A DNA stretch of 64,000 nt from Actinobacteria bacterium OV320 (GTDB taxonomy: Bacteria; Actinomycetota; Actinomycetes; Streptomycetales; Streptomycetaceae), in the NCBI GenBank assembly GCA_001298545.1, contig LJCX01000005.1, forward strand, positions 186,001-250,000. The letters are read 5' to 3'. Positions 57,563-64,000 of the stretch are shown one piece after another. A model generated the notes under the pieces. That model saw nothing but the letters and a program-made list of their open reading frames with translations, had not been told where the DNA came from and did not search any database. The position numbers and the translations under genes were made by a program. Position 1 is the stretch's first letter; the number at the start of each line of letters is the position of its first letter.

Positions 57563-58579
57563 TCACTCGCGTCCGGCGGAGGTGAACCTCATGTCCGGGT
57601 AACGGTCGCCCGCCACCTTGCCCGCGATGGGCTCCAGCGACGCCAGTTCCTCCGGCGTCAGTTCGACGGCCGTCGCCGCCGTGTTCTCCTCGACCCGGGT
57701 GGGCTTGCGGGTGCCCGGGATCGGGACCACCGGCAGACCGTGGATCCGGGACTGCTGCTGGACCCAGGCTAGGGCGATCTGACCGGGCGTCGCCCCGTGG
57801 GCCTGCGCGATCGCGCGGACCGGGTCCAGGAGTGCCCCGTTGGCGGCGGCGTTGTCGCCGGTGAAGCGGGGCTGCTGACGGCGGAAGTCGTCCGCGGTGA
57901 GGTCCTGGTCGGCGTCGGCGAAGGAGCCGGTGAGGAATCCCCGGCCGAGCGGGGAGTACGCGACCAGGGTCACGCCCAGTTCACGGGCCGCCGGGACCAC
58001 CTGGGCCTCGATGTCACGGCTGAACAGCGACCACTCCGACTGCACCGCGGCGATGGGGTGGACCTCCTGGGCCGCGCGCAGTTCGGCGGCCGTCACCTCG
58101 CTCAGGCCCAGCTGCTTGACCTTGCCCTCGCGGACCAGTTCGGCCATCACGCCGACGGTGTCCTCGATCGGCACGTTCACATCGCGCCGGTGCATGTAGT
58201 AGAGGTCGATGACGTCGACGTCCAGCCGGCTCAGGCTCGCCTCGACGGACTGCCGGATGTAGGGCGCGTCGTTGCGGATGATCCGCCGGGTCGGGTCGTC
58301 CGGCGGGACCGCCAGGGCGAACTTGGTCGCGATCACGACCTCGTCGCGGTGTGCCCTGAAGAACGGGGAGAGGAACTTCTCGTTCTCGCCCGCGCCGTAC
58401 GCGTCCGCCGTGTCGTACATCGTGACGCCGAGCTCCAGGGCGCGTTCCAGGGTGGCCCGGGACTCCTTCGCGTCCGAGGGGCCGTAGGCGAAGCTCATGC
58501 CCATGCAGCCGAGGCCCTGAGCACCGATCTCGGGGCCCTGTCCGCCGAGTCGGGCCGTCGGGATCCTGTGGTCGGTCAT
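57563..58579 (-). CDS. Aldo/keto reductase
   Basis: NADPH-dependent oxidoreductase of 338 aa. The tetrad residues are visible: Asp and Tyr in MYDTADAYGAGENEKFL, Lys in EVVIATKFAL, and His in DLYYMHRRD. C-terminal cofactor contacts include VPIPGTRKPTRVEEN. This matches the AKR13-like family, reducing carbonyls such as methylglyoxal or aldehydes. It is translated coupled to the MerR gene (ATGA overlap at 58576-58579) and is regulated by it. Confidence 0.93.
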   Translation of the reverse strand: MTDHRIPTARLGGQGPEIGAQGLGCMGMSFAYGPSDAKESRATLERALELGVTMYDTADAYGAGENEKFLSPFFRAHRDEVVIATKFALAVPPDDPTRRIIRNDAPYIRQSVEASLSRLDVDVIDLYYMHRRDVNVPIEDTVGVMAELVREGKVKQLGLSEVTAAELRAAQEVHPIAAVQSEWSLFSRDIEAQVVPAARELGVTLVAYSPLGRGFLTGSFADADQDLTADDFRRQQPRFTGDNAAANGALLDPVRAIAQAHGATPGQIALAWVQQQSRIHGLPVVPIPGTRKPTRVEENTAATAVELTPEELASLEPIAGKVAGDRYPDMRFTSAGRE

Positions 58580-59070
58580 CGGGCGGTCCCTTCCGCTTCG
58601 TGGTACCGGACGCCGGTGGCGTCCGCATAGAAATTGATCTTGCGGTCCAGCACGGCGAGGGTGTCCTGCAGTTCGGCGATCCGGGCCCGGACGTCCCGCC
58701 GGGTCGCCTCCAGCAGCTCGTACCGCTCGCGGAACGTGTTCTCGCCCTCCCGCACCAGCTCGGCGTACCGCACCATGTCGGCGACCGGCATACCGGTCAG
58801 CCGCAGCTTCCCGACCAGGTCGAGCCAGTCCAGGTCACGGTTGCTGTAGCGGCGCTGGCCGGTGTGCGAGCGGTCGATGTGGGACATCAGCCCGATCCGC
58901 TCGTACCAGCGCAGGGTGTGGGCGGTGAGGCCGGTGAAGGCGACGACCTCGCTGATCGTGTAACTGTCCTGCCCGTCCGGACGGGGGTGCCGCGGGGGTG
59001 GCGCGGAGCAGACGTCCGGCGGGTTCGGGGTTTGCTCGATGGTCACGGGCGTGGTCTGCAACACCGTCAT
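58576..59070 (-). CDS. MerR family regulator of the aldo/keto reductase
   Basis: Regulator of 164 aa. The MerR HTH and wing are in YTISEVVAFTGLTAHTLRWYERIGLMSHIDRSHTGQRRYSNRDLDWL (about residues 37-83), followed by a dimerisation coiled-coil. No Cys-rich C-terminal metal site is present; an AdhR-like aldehyde sensor is likely. ATG 59070 has GGAGGAC only 2 nt upstream; GTG 59064, with 8 nt spacing, may be the real start. The operator at 59088 fits self-regulation and activation of the reductase. Confidence 0.9.
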   Translation of the reverse strand: MTVLQTTPVTIEQTPNPPDVCSAPPPRHPRPDGQDSYTISEVVAFTGLTAHTLRWYERIGLMSHIDRSHTGQRRYSNRDLDWLDLVGKLRLTGMPVADMVRYAELVREGENTFRERYELLEATRRDVRARIAELQDTLAVLDRKINFYADATGVRYHEAEGTAR

Positions 59071-59087
59071 GTCCTCCACGCTATGGC

Positions 59088-59105
59088 CTTGGAGTGCGCT
59101 CCAAG
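59088..59105 (-). promoter_or_regulatory. MerR-type operator (cttggag-N4-ctccaag)
   Basis: A perfect 7-bp palindrome, cttggag tgcg ctccaag, centred 27 bp before the MerR start. It closely matches the AdhR/NmlR-type box (cttggagt-N2-actctaag). It is located where a MerR dimer would distort the promoter; catag after it may be the -10. Confidence 0.88.
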
Positions 59106-59167
59106 CAAGCGGAATCGGTAAGAAAACCGGGGGACGCGGCTTGATCACACTGGTTAGCGTGCGGGGC

Positions 59168-59668
59168 ATGAGTCTCGTACGCCGTGCCCTGCCCGAGGAC
59201 GCCGCCGAAGTACTGCGGCTGCGCCAGGTCATGATCGACTCGACCTCTCCGGTGCCACCGGTGGGCCCGGTGTCCCCGGTGGGCGGCCCCTCCACCGGCT
59301 GGCATACCGAGTCGCTGCCCACGCTGCGGGAGCGGCTGTCCGAGCCGGACGGGGACTTCGCGGCCTTCGTCGTGGATCACCCGGAACGGCCGGGGACGCT
59401 GGCCGCGCTGGTCGTCGGGACGGTCGAGTACCGGATCGGCCGGGCCGGCAATCCGCGCGGGGTCATCGGCTTCGTGTTCAGCGTCGCCACCGACCCGGAC
59501 GCGCGCCGCCGAGGGTACGCGCGCGCCGGTATGGACGCGCTGCTGGACTGGTTCCGGAGCCGGGGCGTCGTACAGGTCCACCTCACCGCGTCCGCCGACG
59601 CGGCCCCCCTCTACTCCTCCCTGGGCTTCAAGCCCAAGCCGGACCCCTTGATGGAGCTGCTGCTGTGA
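59168..59668 (+). CDS. GNAT family N-acetyltransferase
   Basis: Acetyltransferase of 166 aa. GNAT core: GFVFSVATDPDARRRGYARAGMDALL (pyrophosphate loop RRRGYA) and VHLTASADAAPLYSSLGFKPKPDP. The N-terminal SLVRRALPEDAAEVLRLRQVM is typical of this branch. The ATG at 59168 follows GCGGGGC, a poor ribosome binding site. Substrate unknown. It is divergent from the MerR gene. Confidence 0.86.
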   Translation: MSLVRRALPEDAAEVLRLRQVMIDSTSPVPPVGPVSPVGGPSTGWHTESLPTLRERLSEPDGDFAAFVVDHPERPGTLAALVVGTVEYRIGRAGNPRGVIGFVFSVATDPDARRRGYARAGMDALLDWFRSRGVVQVHLTASADAAPLYSSLGFKPKPDPLMELLL

Positions 59669-59701
59669 GTCGCACAGGCCGGACGGCATAGGCTCGACGG
59701 C

Positions 59702-60523
59702 ATGTCGCTCAAGAGCCTCGCGCTGATCGAGAACTGGCCGGTTCCCTCCGCCTCGGCGGGTGTCGTACGGGCCGACGGTACGGTCCTGGGGACCCATGGC
59801 CCGGTCGGCCGGCGCTTTCCGCTGGCCTCGGTCACCAAGCCGCTCGCCGCGTACGCCGCCCTCGTCGCGTACGAGGAGGGGGCGATCGAGCTGGACGAAC
59901 CGGCCGGGCCGCCCGGGGCCACGGTCCGCCATCTCCTCGCGCACACCTCCGGGCTGGCCTTCGACGAGCACCGGGTGACGGCGCCTCCCGGGGAGCGGCG
60001 GCTGTACTCCAACGCCGGGTTCGAGCAGCTCGGCGACCACCTGGCGAAGGCCACGGAGATCCCGTTCGCGGAGTATCTGCGTCAGGCGGTGCTGGAGCCG
60101 CTGGGCATGACCGGCACCTCCCTGGAGGGTTCCCCGGCGAAGGACGGCGTCTCGACGGTCGAGGACCTGCTGCGGTTCGCGGCGGAGGTGCAGGCGCCCC
60201 GGCTGCTGGATCCGCGGACGGTGGCGGCGGCGATGACCGTGCAGTACCCGGGGACGAAGGGCGTGCTGCCGGGGTACGGGCACCAGAACCCCAACGACTG
60301 GGGGCTCGGCTTCGAGATCCGCGACTCCAAGTCGCCGCACTGGACGGGGAGTTCCTCCTCGCCGCGCACCTTCGGGCACTTCGGCCAGTCCGGTACGTTC
60401 CTGTGGGTCGACCCCGAGGCGGGCGTCGCCGGGGTCGCCCTGACGGACCGGGCGTTCGGACCGTGGGCGGTCGAGGCGTGGCCCGCGTTCACGGACGCGG
60501 TGCTGGCGGAGGTCCGGGGCTGA
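59702..60523 (+). CDS. Serine hydrolase of the beta-lactamase family
   Basis: Protein of 273 aa with the penicillin-recognising fold: S-x-x-K in FPLASVTKPLAAY, Y-S-N in RRLYSNAGFEQLG, and the third motif in FGHFGQSGTFLWVD (H-F-G-x-S-G). There is no signal peptide, so it is a cytoplasmic esterase or peptidase rather than a secreted beta-lactamase. It resembles the serine hydrolase at 28454 in length and motifs. Confidence 0.88.
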   Translation: MSLKSLALIENWPVPSASAGVVRADGTVLGTHGPVGRRFPLASVTKPLAAYAALVAYEEGAIELDEPAGPPGATVRHLLAHTSGLAFDEHRVTAPPGERRLYSNAGFEQLGDHLAKATEIPFAEYLRQAVLEPLGMTGTSLEGSPAKDGVSTVEDLLRFAAEVQAPRLLDPRTVAAAMTVQYPGTKGVLPGYGHQNPNDWGLGFEIRDSKSPHWTGSSSSPRTFGHFGQSGTFLWVDPEAGVAGVALTDRAFGPWAVEAWPAFTDAVLAEVRG

Positions 60524-60540
60524 ACTCCGGGTCTCCCGGA

Positions 60541-60608
60541 CCGAAGACCCGGATCAGCCGAGGACCCGGATCAGCCGAAGACCCGGATCAGCCGAAGACC
60601 CAGATCAG
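60541..60608. repeat. Four tandem 17-bp repeats across the pirin stop codon
   Basis: Four units of ccgaagacccggatcag (three with single substitutions) occupy 60541-60608. The pirin gene ends inside the third and fourth units, which encode its LIWVFG C-terminus. The first two units are non-coding copies of that 3' end. Confidence 0.92.
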
Positions 60609-61238
60609 CAGCTCCGCGTCGGTCACGCCGACCGCCTCCACGTCCTTCGCGTCCGTGATGCGTGCCGCGTCCCCCGGCGCCAGCTCCTCGCCGTCCAGGC
60701 GGGCTTCGCCGCGTACGACGTGGACGTAGACGTGCGGCGCGTCCGGCACCGCCGTCCGCTCCCCCGCGCCCAGGCGCCGTACGTGCAGCATCGCGCCCGC
60801 CTCCGGGACGGCGTACGGGGTGGAGTCGGCGATGCCGCGGACCGTCCCGTAGGACGGTTCGCCGCCGGGGCCGAAGGGGGCCAGCCACATCTGGACGAAG
60901 ACCAGGGGCACGTCGGCGTCGTTGCGTTCCACGTGCCGTACGCCGCCCGCGGAGCTGAGCCGCTGCACGTCCCCGGGACGGACCACGCTCTCGTGGCCGG
61001 CCGAGTCACGGTGCGTGAGCTCGCCCTCGACCACCCAGGTCACGATCTCGGTGTGGCTGTGGGGATGCTCGTCGAAGCCGGCGCCGGGTGCGAGGCGCTC
61101 CTCGTTGCAGGCGATCAGCGGACCGAAGCGGAGGTTGCCGGGGTCGTAGTGGGGGCCGAAGGAGAAGGCGTGCCGGGTGTCGATCCCGGCGGCCGGGTCC
61201 CCGCCTCGGTAGCGCGCGTCGGCGCGCCGTACGTCCAT
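60588..61238 (-). CDS. Pirin family protein
   Basis: Bicupin of 216 aa. N-terminal metal-binding motifs: GFDEHPHSHTEIVTWVVEGELTHRDSAG, with the H-x-H and E-ligand pattern of pirins. The second cupin, with VYVHVVRGEARLDGEELAPGDAARI, lacks the metal ligands, as usual. Some pirins have quercetinase activity; others act as regulators. ATG 61238 has GGAGG 4 nt upstream. The C-terminus lies in a 17-bp tandem repeat. Confidence 0.9.
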   Translation of the reverse strand: MDVRRADARYRGGDPAAGIDTRHAFSFGPHYDPGNLRFGPLIACNEERLAPGAGFDEHPHSHTEIVTWVVEGELTHRDSAGHESVVRPGDVQRLSSAGGVRHVERNDADVPLVFVQMWLAPFGPGGEPSYGTVRGIADSTPYAVPEAGAMLHVRRLGAGERTAVPDAPHVYVHVVRGEARLDGEELAPGDAARITDAKDVEAVGVTDAELLIWVFG

Positions 61239-61353
61239 CACGCCTCCACGGTAGACCCGCCGCCCCCAGCGCGATGACCGTGCGACACCGCGTGCCGCGC
61301 CCTCCCGCGACCCGGCGGCGCACGCCCCCGTCCCGATAAGGCAGTCTTGTCCC

Positions 61354-62559
61354 GTGCCCGAACCCGAAACCAGTCACCCCGATCCCGCGGCGCACGCCGT
61401 CCACCCCCACCCCGCGACGCTGAAGCGGCTGGAGAAGTCCTCCGGAAGTCTCGCCGCCCAGGCCATCGCGCGGATGGACGAGACACTGTCGTGGTACCGG
61501 GCGATGCCCCCGGAGAACCGTTCCTGGATCGGGCTGGTCGCCCAGGCGGGCATCGCCGCCTTCACCGAGTGGTTCCGGCACCCGGACGCCCCGCAGGCCA
61601 TCTCCACGGATGTGTTCGGGACCGCGCCCCGTGAGCTGACCCGGGCCATCACGCTGCGCCAGACCGTCGAGATGGTGCGCACCACCATCGAGGTCATGGA
61701 GTCCGCGATCGACGAGGTCGCGGCCCCCGGGGACGAGAACGTGCTGCGCGAGGCGCTCCTCGTGTACGCCCGGGAGATCGCCTTCGCCACCGCCCAGGTC
61801 TACGCCCAAGCCGCCGAGGCACGCGGCGCCTGGGACGCCCGGCTGGAGTCGCTCGTCGTGAACGCCGTGCTGAGCGGTGAGGCCGACGAGGGGGCGGTGA
61901 GCCGGGCCGCGGCCCTCGGGTGGAACGCGCCCGAGCATGTGTGTGTGGTCCTCGGGACCGCGCCCGACGGGGACTCCGAGCTGACCGTCGAGGCGATCCG
62001 GCGGGCCGCGCGACACGCCAAGCTCCAGGTCCTCACCGGGGTGCTCGGCTCCCGGCTGGTGGTGATCGCCGGTGGCAGCGACAACCCGCTCGCCGTCGCC
62101 AGGTCGCTGATCGGGCCGTTCGCCGCGGGATCCGTGGTGGCCGGACCCGTCGTACCCGACCTGCTCGCCGCGACCCGGTCCGCACAGGCCGCCGCGGCCG
62201 GACTCAAGGCAGGTTCCGCCTGGCAGGACGCACCCCGGCCGGTGCTGGCGGACGATCTGCTGCCGGAACGCGCGATCGCCGGTGATCCCGGTGCGCGTGA
62301 GCAGTTGGTGGAGGAGATCTACAGACCGCTCGAAGAGGCCGGGTCGGCGCTCCTGGAGACGCTCGCCGTCTATCTCGAACAGGCGTCCAGCCTCGAAGGG
62401 GCCGCCCGGATGCTCTTCGTTCATCCGAACACCGTGCGCTACCGGCTTCGACGTGTGACTGACGTCACCGGTTGGTCGCCGTCGGATGTACGCTCCGCGT
62501 TCACGCTCCGGATCGCGCTGATCCTGGGGCGCCTGGTCGACGGCGATCCCCAGACCTAG
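61354..62559 (+). CDS. fasR: PucR-type regulator, likely FasR (activator of fatty acid synthesis)
   Basis: Regulator of 401 aa. An N-terminal helical regulatory region is followed by a GGDEF-like CdaR-type middle domain (about residues 150-290). The C-terminal PucR HTH is clear: LLETLAVYLEQASSLEGAARMLFVHPNTVRYRLRRVTDVTG. Location directly before fabD and fabH on the same strand matches FasR of Streptomyces coelicolor, an activator of the fab operon. GTG 61354 has AAGG 12 nt upstream. Confidence in the name rests on synteny. Confidence 0.9.
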   Translation: MPEPETSHPDPAAHAVHPHPATLKRLEKSSGSLAAQAIARMDETLSWYRAMPPENRSWIGLVAQAGIAAFTEWFRHPDAPQAISTDVFGTAPRELTRAITLRQTVEMVRTTIEVMESAIDEVAAPGDENVLREALLVYAREIAFATAQVYAQAAEARGAWDARLESLVVNAVLSGEADEGAVSRAAALGWNAPEHVCVVLGTAPDGDSELTVEAIRRAARHAKLQVLTGVLGSRLVVIAGGSDNPLAVARSLIGPFAAGSVVAGPVVPDLLAATRSAQAAAAGLKAGSAWQDAPRPVLADDLLPERAIAGDPGAREQLVEEIYRPLEEAGSALLETLAVYLEQASSLEGAARMLFVHPNTVRYRLRRVTDVTGWSPSDVRSAFTLRIALILGRLVDGDPQT

Positions 62560-62648
62560 GCTTTTGTCGGGGCTCCACAAAACCCCCTGCCGTTCTTCGT
62601 CCCTGTCCCCACGGGCGGCTTCGGCCGTCCACAAGAGAGAGTGTGAGA

Positions 62649-63566
62649 GTGCTCGTACTCGTCGCTCCCGGCCAGGGCGCCCAGACGCCCGGCTTCCTGA
62701 CCCCCTGGCTCGAACTCCCCGGTGCCGCCGCCCGCGTCGCCGCGTGGTCGGACGCCATCGGCCTGGACCTCGCCCACTACGGCACCCAGGCCGACGCGGA
62801 CGAGATCCGTGACACCTCGGTGGCCCAGCCGCTGCTGGTGGCCGCCGGAATCCTGTCCGCGACCGCACTCGGCGAGGTGACCCCCGGCGCCGTCGCCGGC
62901 CACAGCGTCGGCGAGATCACCGCCGCGACCTTCGCCGGAGTCCTCGACGACACCGCCGCGCTGACCCTCGTCCGCAAGCGCGGCCTGGCCATGGCCGCCG
63001 CCGCCGCGATCACCGAGACCGGCATGTCCGCGCTGCTCGGCGGCGACCCCGAGGTCTCCGTCGCGCACCTGGAGAAGCTGGGGCTGACCCCGGCGAACAT
63101 CAACGGCGCGGGCCAGATCGTCGCGGCGGGCACGCTGGAGCAGCTCGCCGCGCTGAACGAGGACAAGCCCGAGGGCGTCCGCAAGGTCGTCCCGCTGAAG
63201 GTCGCCGGCGCCTTCCACACGCGCCACATGGCGCCCGCCGTCGAAGCCCTCGCCAAGGCCGCCGTGGAGCTCACGCCGGCCGACCCGAAGATCCGTTACG
63301 TCTCCAACCGCGACGGGCAGTCCGTCGCCACCGGCGCCGAGATCCTGGAGCGGCTGGTCGGCCAGGTCGCCAACCCGGTCCGCTGGGACCTGTGCATGGA
63401 GACCTTCAAGGAGCTCGGCGCGACCGCGCTGATCGAGGTCTCCCCCGGCGGCACCCTGGTCGGCCTCGCCAAGCGCGCCCTGCCCGGCGTGAAGACGCTG
63501 GCGCTGAAGACCCCCGACGACCTCGACGCCGCTCGCGAGCTCATCGCCGAGCACGGCGTCGCCTGA
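62649..63566 (+). CDS. fabD: Malonyl-CoA:ACP transacylase
   Basis: Enzyme of 305 aa that moves malonyl from CoA to ACP for fatty acid synthesis. The N-terminal VLVLVAPGQGAQTPGF is the family start, and GAVAGHSVGEITAA carries the catalytic Ser (G-H-S-x-G). Later elements include VAGAFHTRHMAPA (His) and ISLKV-like strands. Start at GTG 62649 matches the S. coelicolor homologue in length and sequence. It is 10 bp before fabH and 89 bp after the regulator. Confidence 0.97.
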   Translation: MLVLVAPGQGAQTPGFLTPWLELPGAAARVAAWSDAIGLDLAHYGTQADADEIRDTSVAQPLLVAAGILSATALGEVTPGAVAGHSVGEITAATFAGVLDDTAALTLVRKRGLAMAAAAAITETGMSALLGGDPEVSVAHLEKLGLTPANINGAGQIVAAGTLEQLAALNEDKPEGVRKVVPLKVAGAFHTRHMAPAVEALAKAAVELTPADPKIRYVSNRDGQSVATGAEILERLVGQVANPVRWDLCMETFKELGATALIEVSPGGTLVGLAKRALPGVKTLALKTPDDLDAARELIAEHGVA

Positions 63567-63575
63567 GGAGCCCTG

Positions 63576-64000
63576 ATGGCGAAGATCAAGCCCAGCAAGG
63601 GCTCCCCGTACGCGCGGATCCTCGGGGTCGGCGGCTACCGGCCCGTCCGGGTCGTCCCCAACGAGGTGATCCTCGAGACGATCGACTCGTCCGACGAGTG
63701 GATCCGCTCGCGTTCCGGCATCGAGACCCGGCACTGGGCGAACGACGAGGAGACCGTCGCCGCCATGTCCGTCGAGGCGTCCGGCAAGGCCATCGCCGAC
63801 GCCGGGATCACCGCCGAGCAGATCGGCGCGGTGGTCGTGTCGACCGTCTCGCACTTCAAGCAGACGCCGGCCGTCGCCACCGAGATCGCCGACAAGCTCG
63901 GCACGAACAAGGCCGCCGCCTTCGACATCTCGGCCGGCTGCGCGGGCTTCGGCTACGGCCTCACCCTCGCCAAGGGCATGGTCGTCGAGGGCTCCGCGGA
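63576..64000 (+). CDS. fabH: Beta-ketoacyl-ACP synthase III (3' partial)
   Basis: The first ~141 residues of FabH, which starts fatty acid chains by condensing acyl-CoA with malonyl-ACP. The N-terminus has ILGVGGYRPVRVVPNEVI and SDEWIRSRSGIETRHWA, and the catalytic Cys in AAFDISAGCAGFGYGL is visible. GAGGAG precedes the ATG at 63576. The gene continues beyond the right edge. Confidence 0.97.
   Translation, partial: MAKIKPSKGSPYARILGVGGYRPVRVVPNEVILETIDSSDEWIRSRSGIETRHWANDEETVAAMSVEASGKAIADAGITAEQIGAVVVSTVSHFKQTPAVATEIADKLGTNKAAAFDISAGCAGFGYGLTLAKGMVVEGSA

Overview
The window is high-GC actinobacterial DNA and reads as a core chromosomal stretch of a Streptomyces species. The reasons are the GC-rich third codon positions, many GTG and TTG starts behind GGAGG-type ribosome binding sites, typical streptomycete families (DUF2330, DUF4429-SHOCT, DUF3052, TerD clusters, homodimeric AceE) and the fasR-fabD-fabH order at the right edge. 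I see no insertion sequence, integrase, phage block or CRISPR array.

Layout. 1-2.6 kb: the 3' part of a secreted lectin/FG-GAP protein and an acyltransferase-3 membrane protein. 2.6-6.1 kb: a candidate immune module. A small helical protein with a C-terminal amyloid-like motif overlaps by 4 bp a NACHT-type NLR that carries the same motif at its N-terminus; small membrane proteins flank the pair. 6.2-18 kb: a GT87-PAP2 fusion, a DUF2330 protein with a suspected frameshift, an O-methyltransferase, an FHA protein, DUF1992, two related minus-strand genes, a GNAT enzyme, a DHA2 transporter with a winged-helix tail, and a zinc-ribbon/peptidoglycan-binding protein. 18-30 kb: a HAD phosphatase, a GDT1-type manganese exporter behind a yybP-ykoY riboswitch, a secreted HNH nuclease, PhoD, an FAD protein, DoxX, DedA, ketopantoate reductase, a DCC protein overlapping a serine hydrolase, and tRNA-Val(UAC). 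30-38 kb: envelope genes, including a secreted amidase-domain protein, a NodB-like protein and a class A PBP whose transpeptidase motifs look degenerate.

38-47.2 kb: a tellurium/stress (Ter) cluster. One strand carries a C-C bond lyase, a PRTase-TRSP-StiP fusion and a HAD phosphatase. Around it lie three TerD paralogues, a TerD/TerA-like protein and a DUF475 TerC-like membrane protein. 47.3-52.4 kb: peroxiredoxin, DUF3052, aceE and a K+ channel. 52.4-61.2 kb: a divergent TetR/DHA2 pair, a DUF1023 hydrolase, DUF4429-SHOCT, a MerR/aldo-keto reductase pair with a clear operator, and a pirin. 61.3-64 kb: fasR, fabD and the start of fabH, which begin fatty acid synthesis.

How genes work together. 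The strongest functional units are the effector/NLR pair, in which the shared motif suggests templated signalling; the Mn riboswitch with its exporter; the Ter biosynthetic operon with its TerD/TerC partners; the MerR-AKR and TetR-MFS regulatory pairs; and FasR with the fab genes. All family calls come from reading translated sequence and motifs. No database search was possible.
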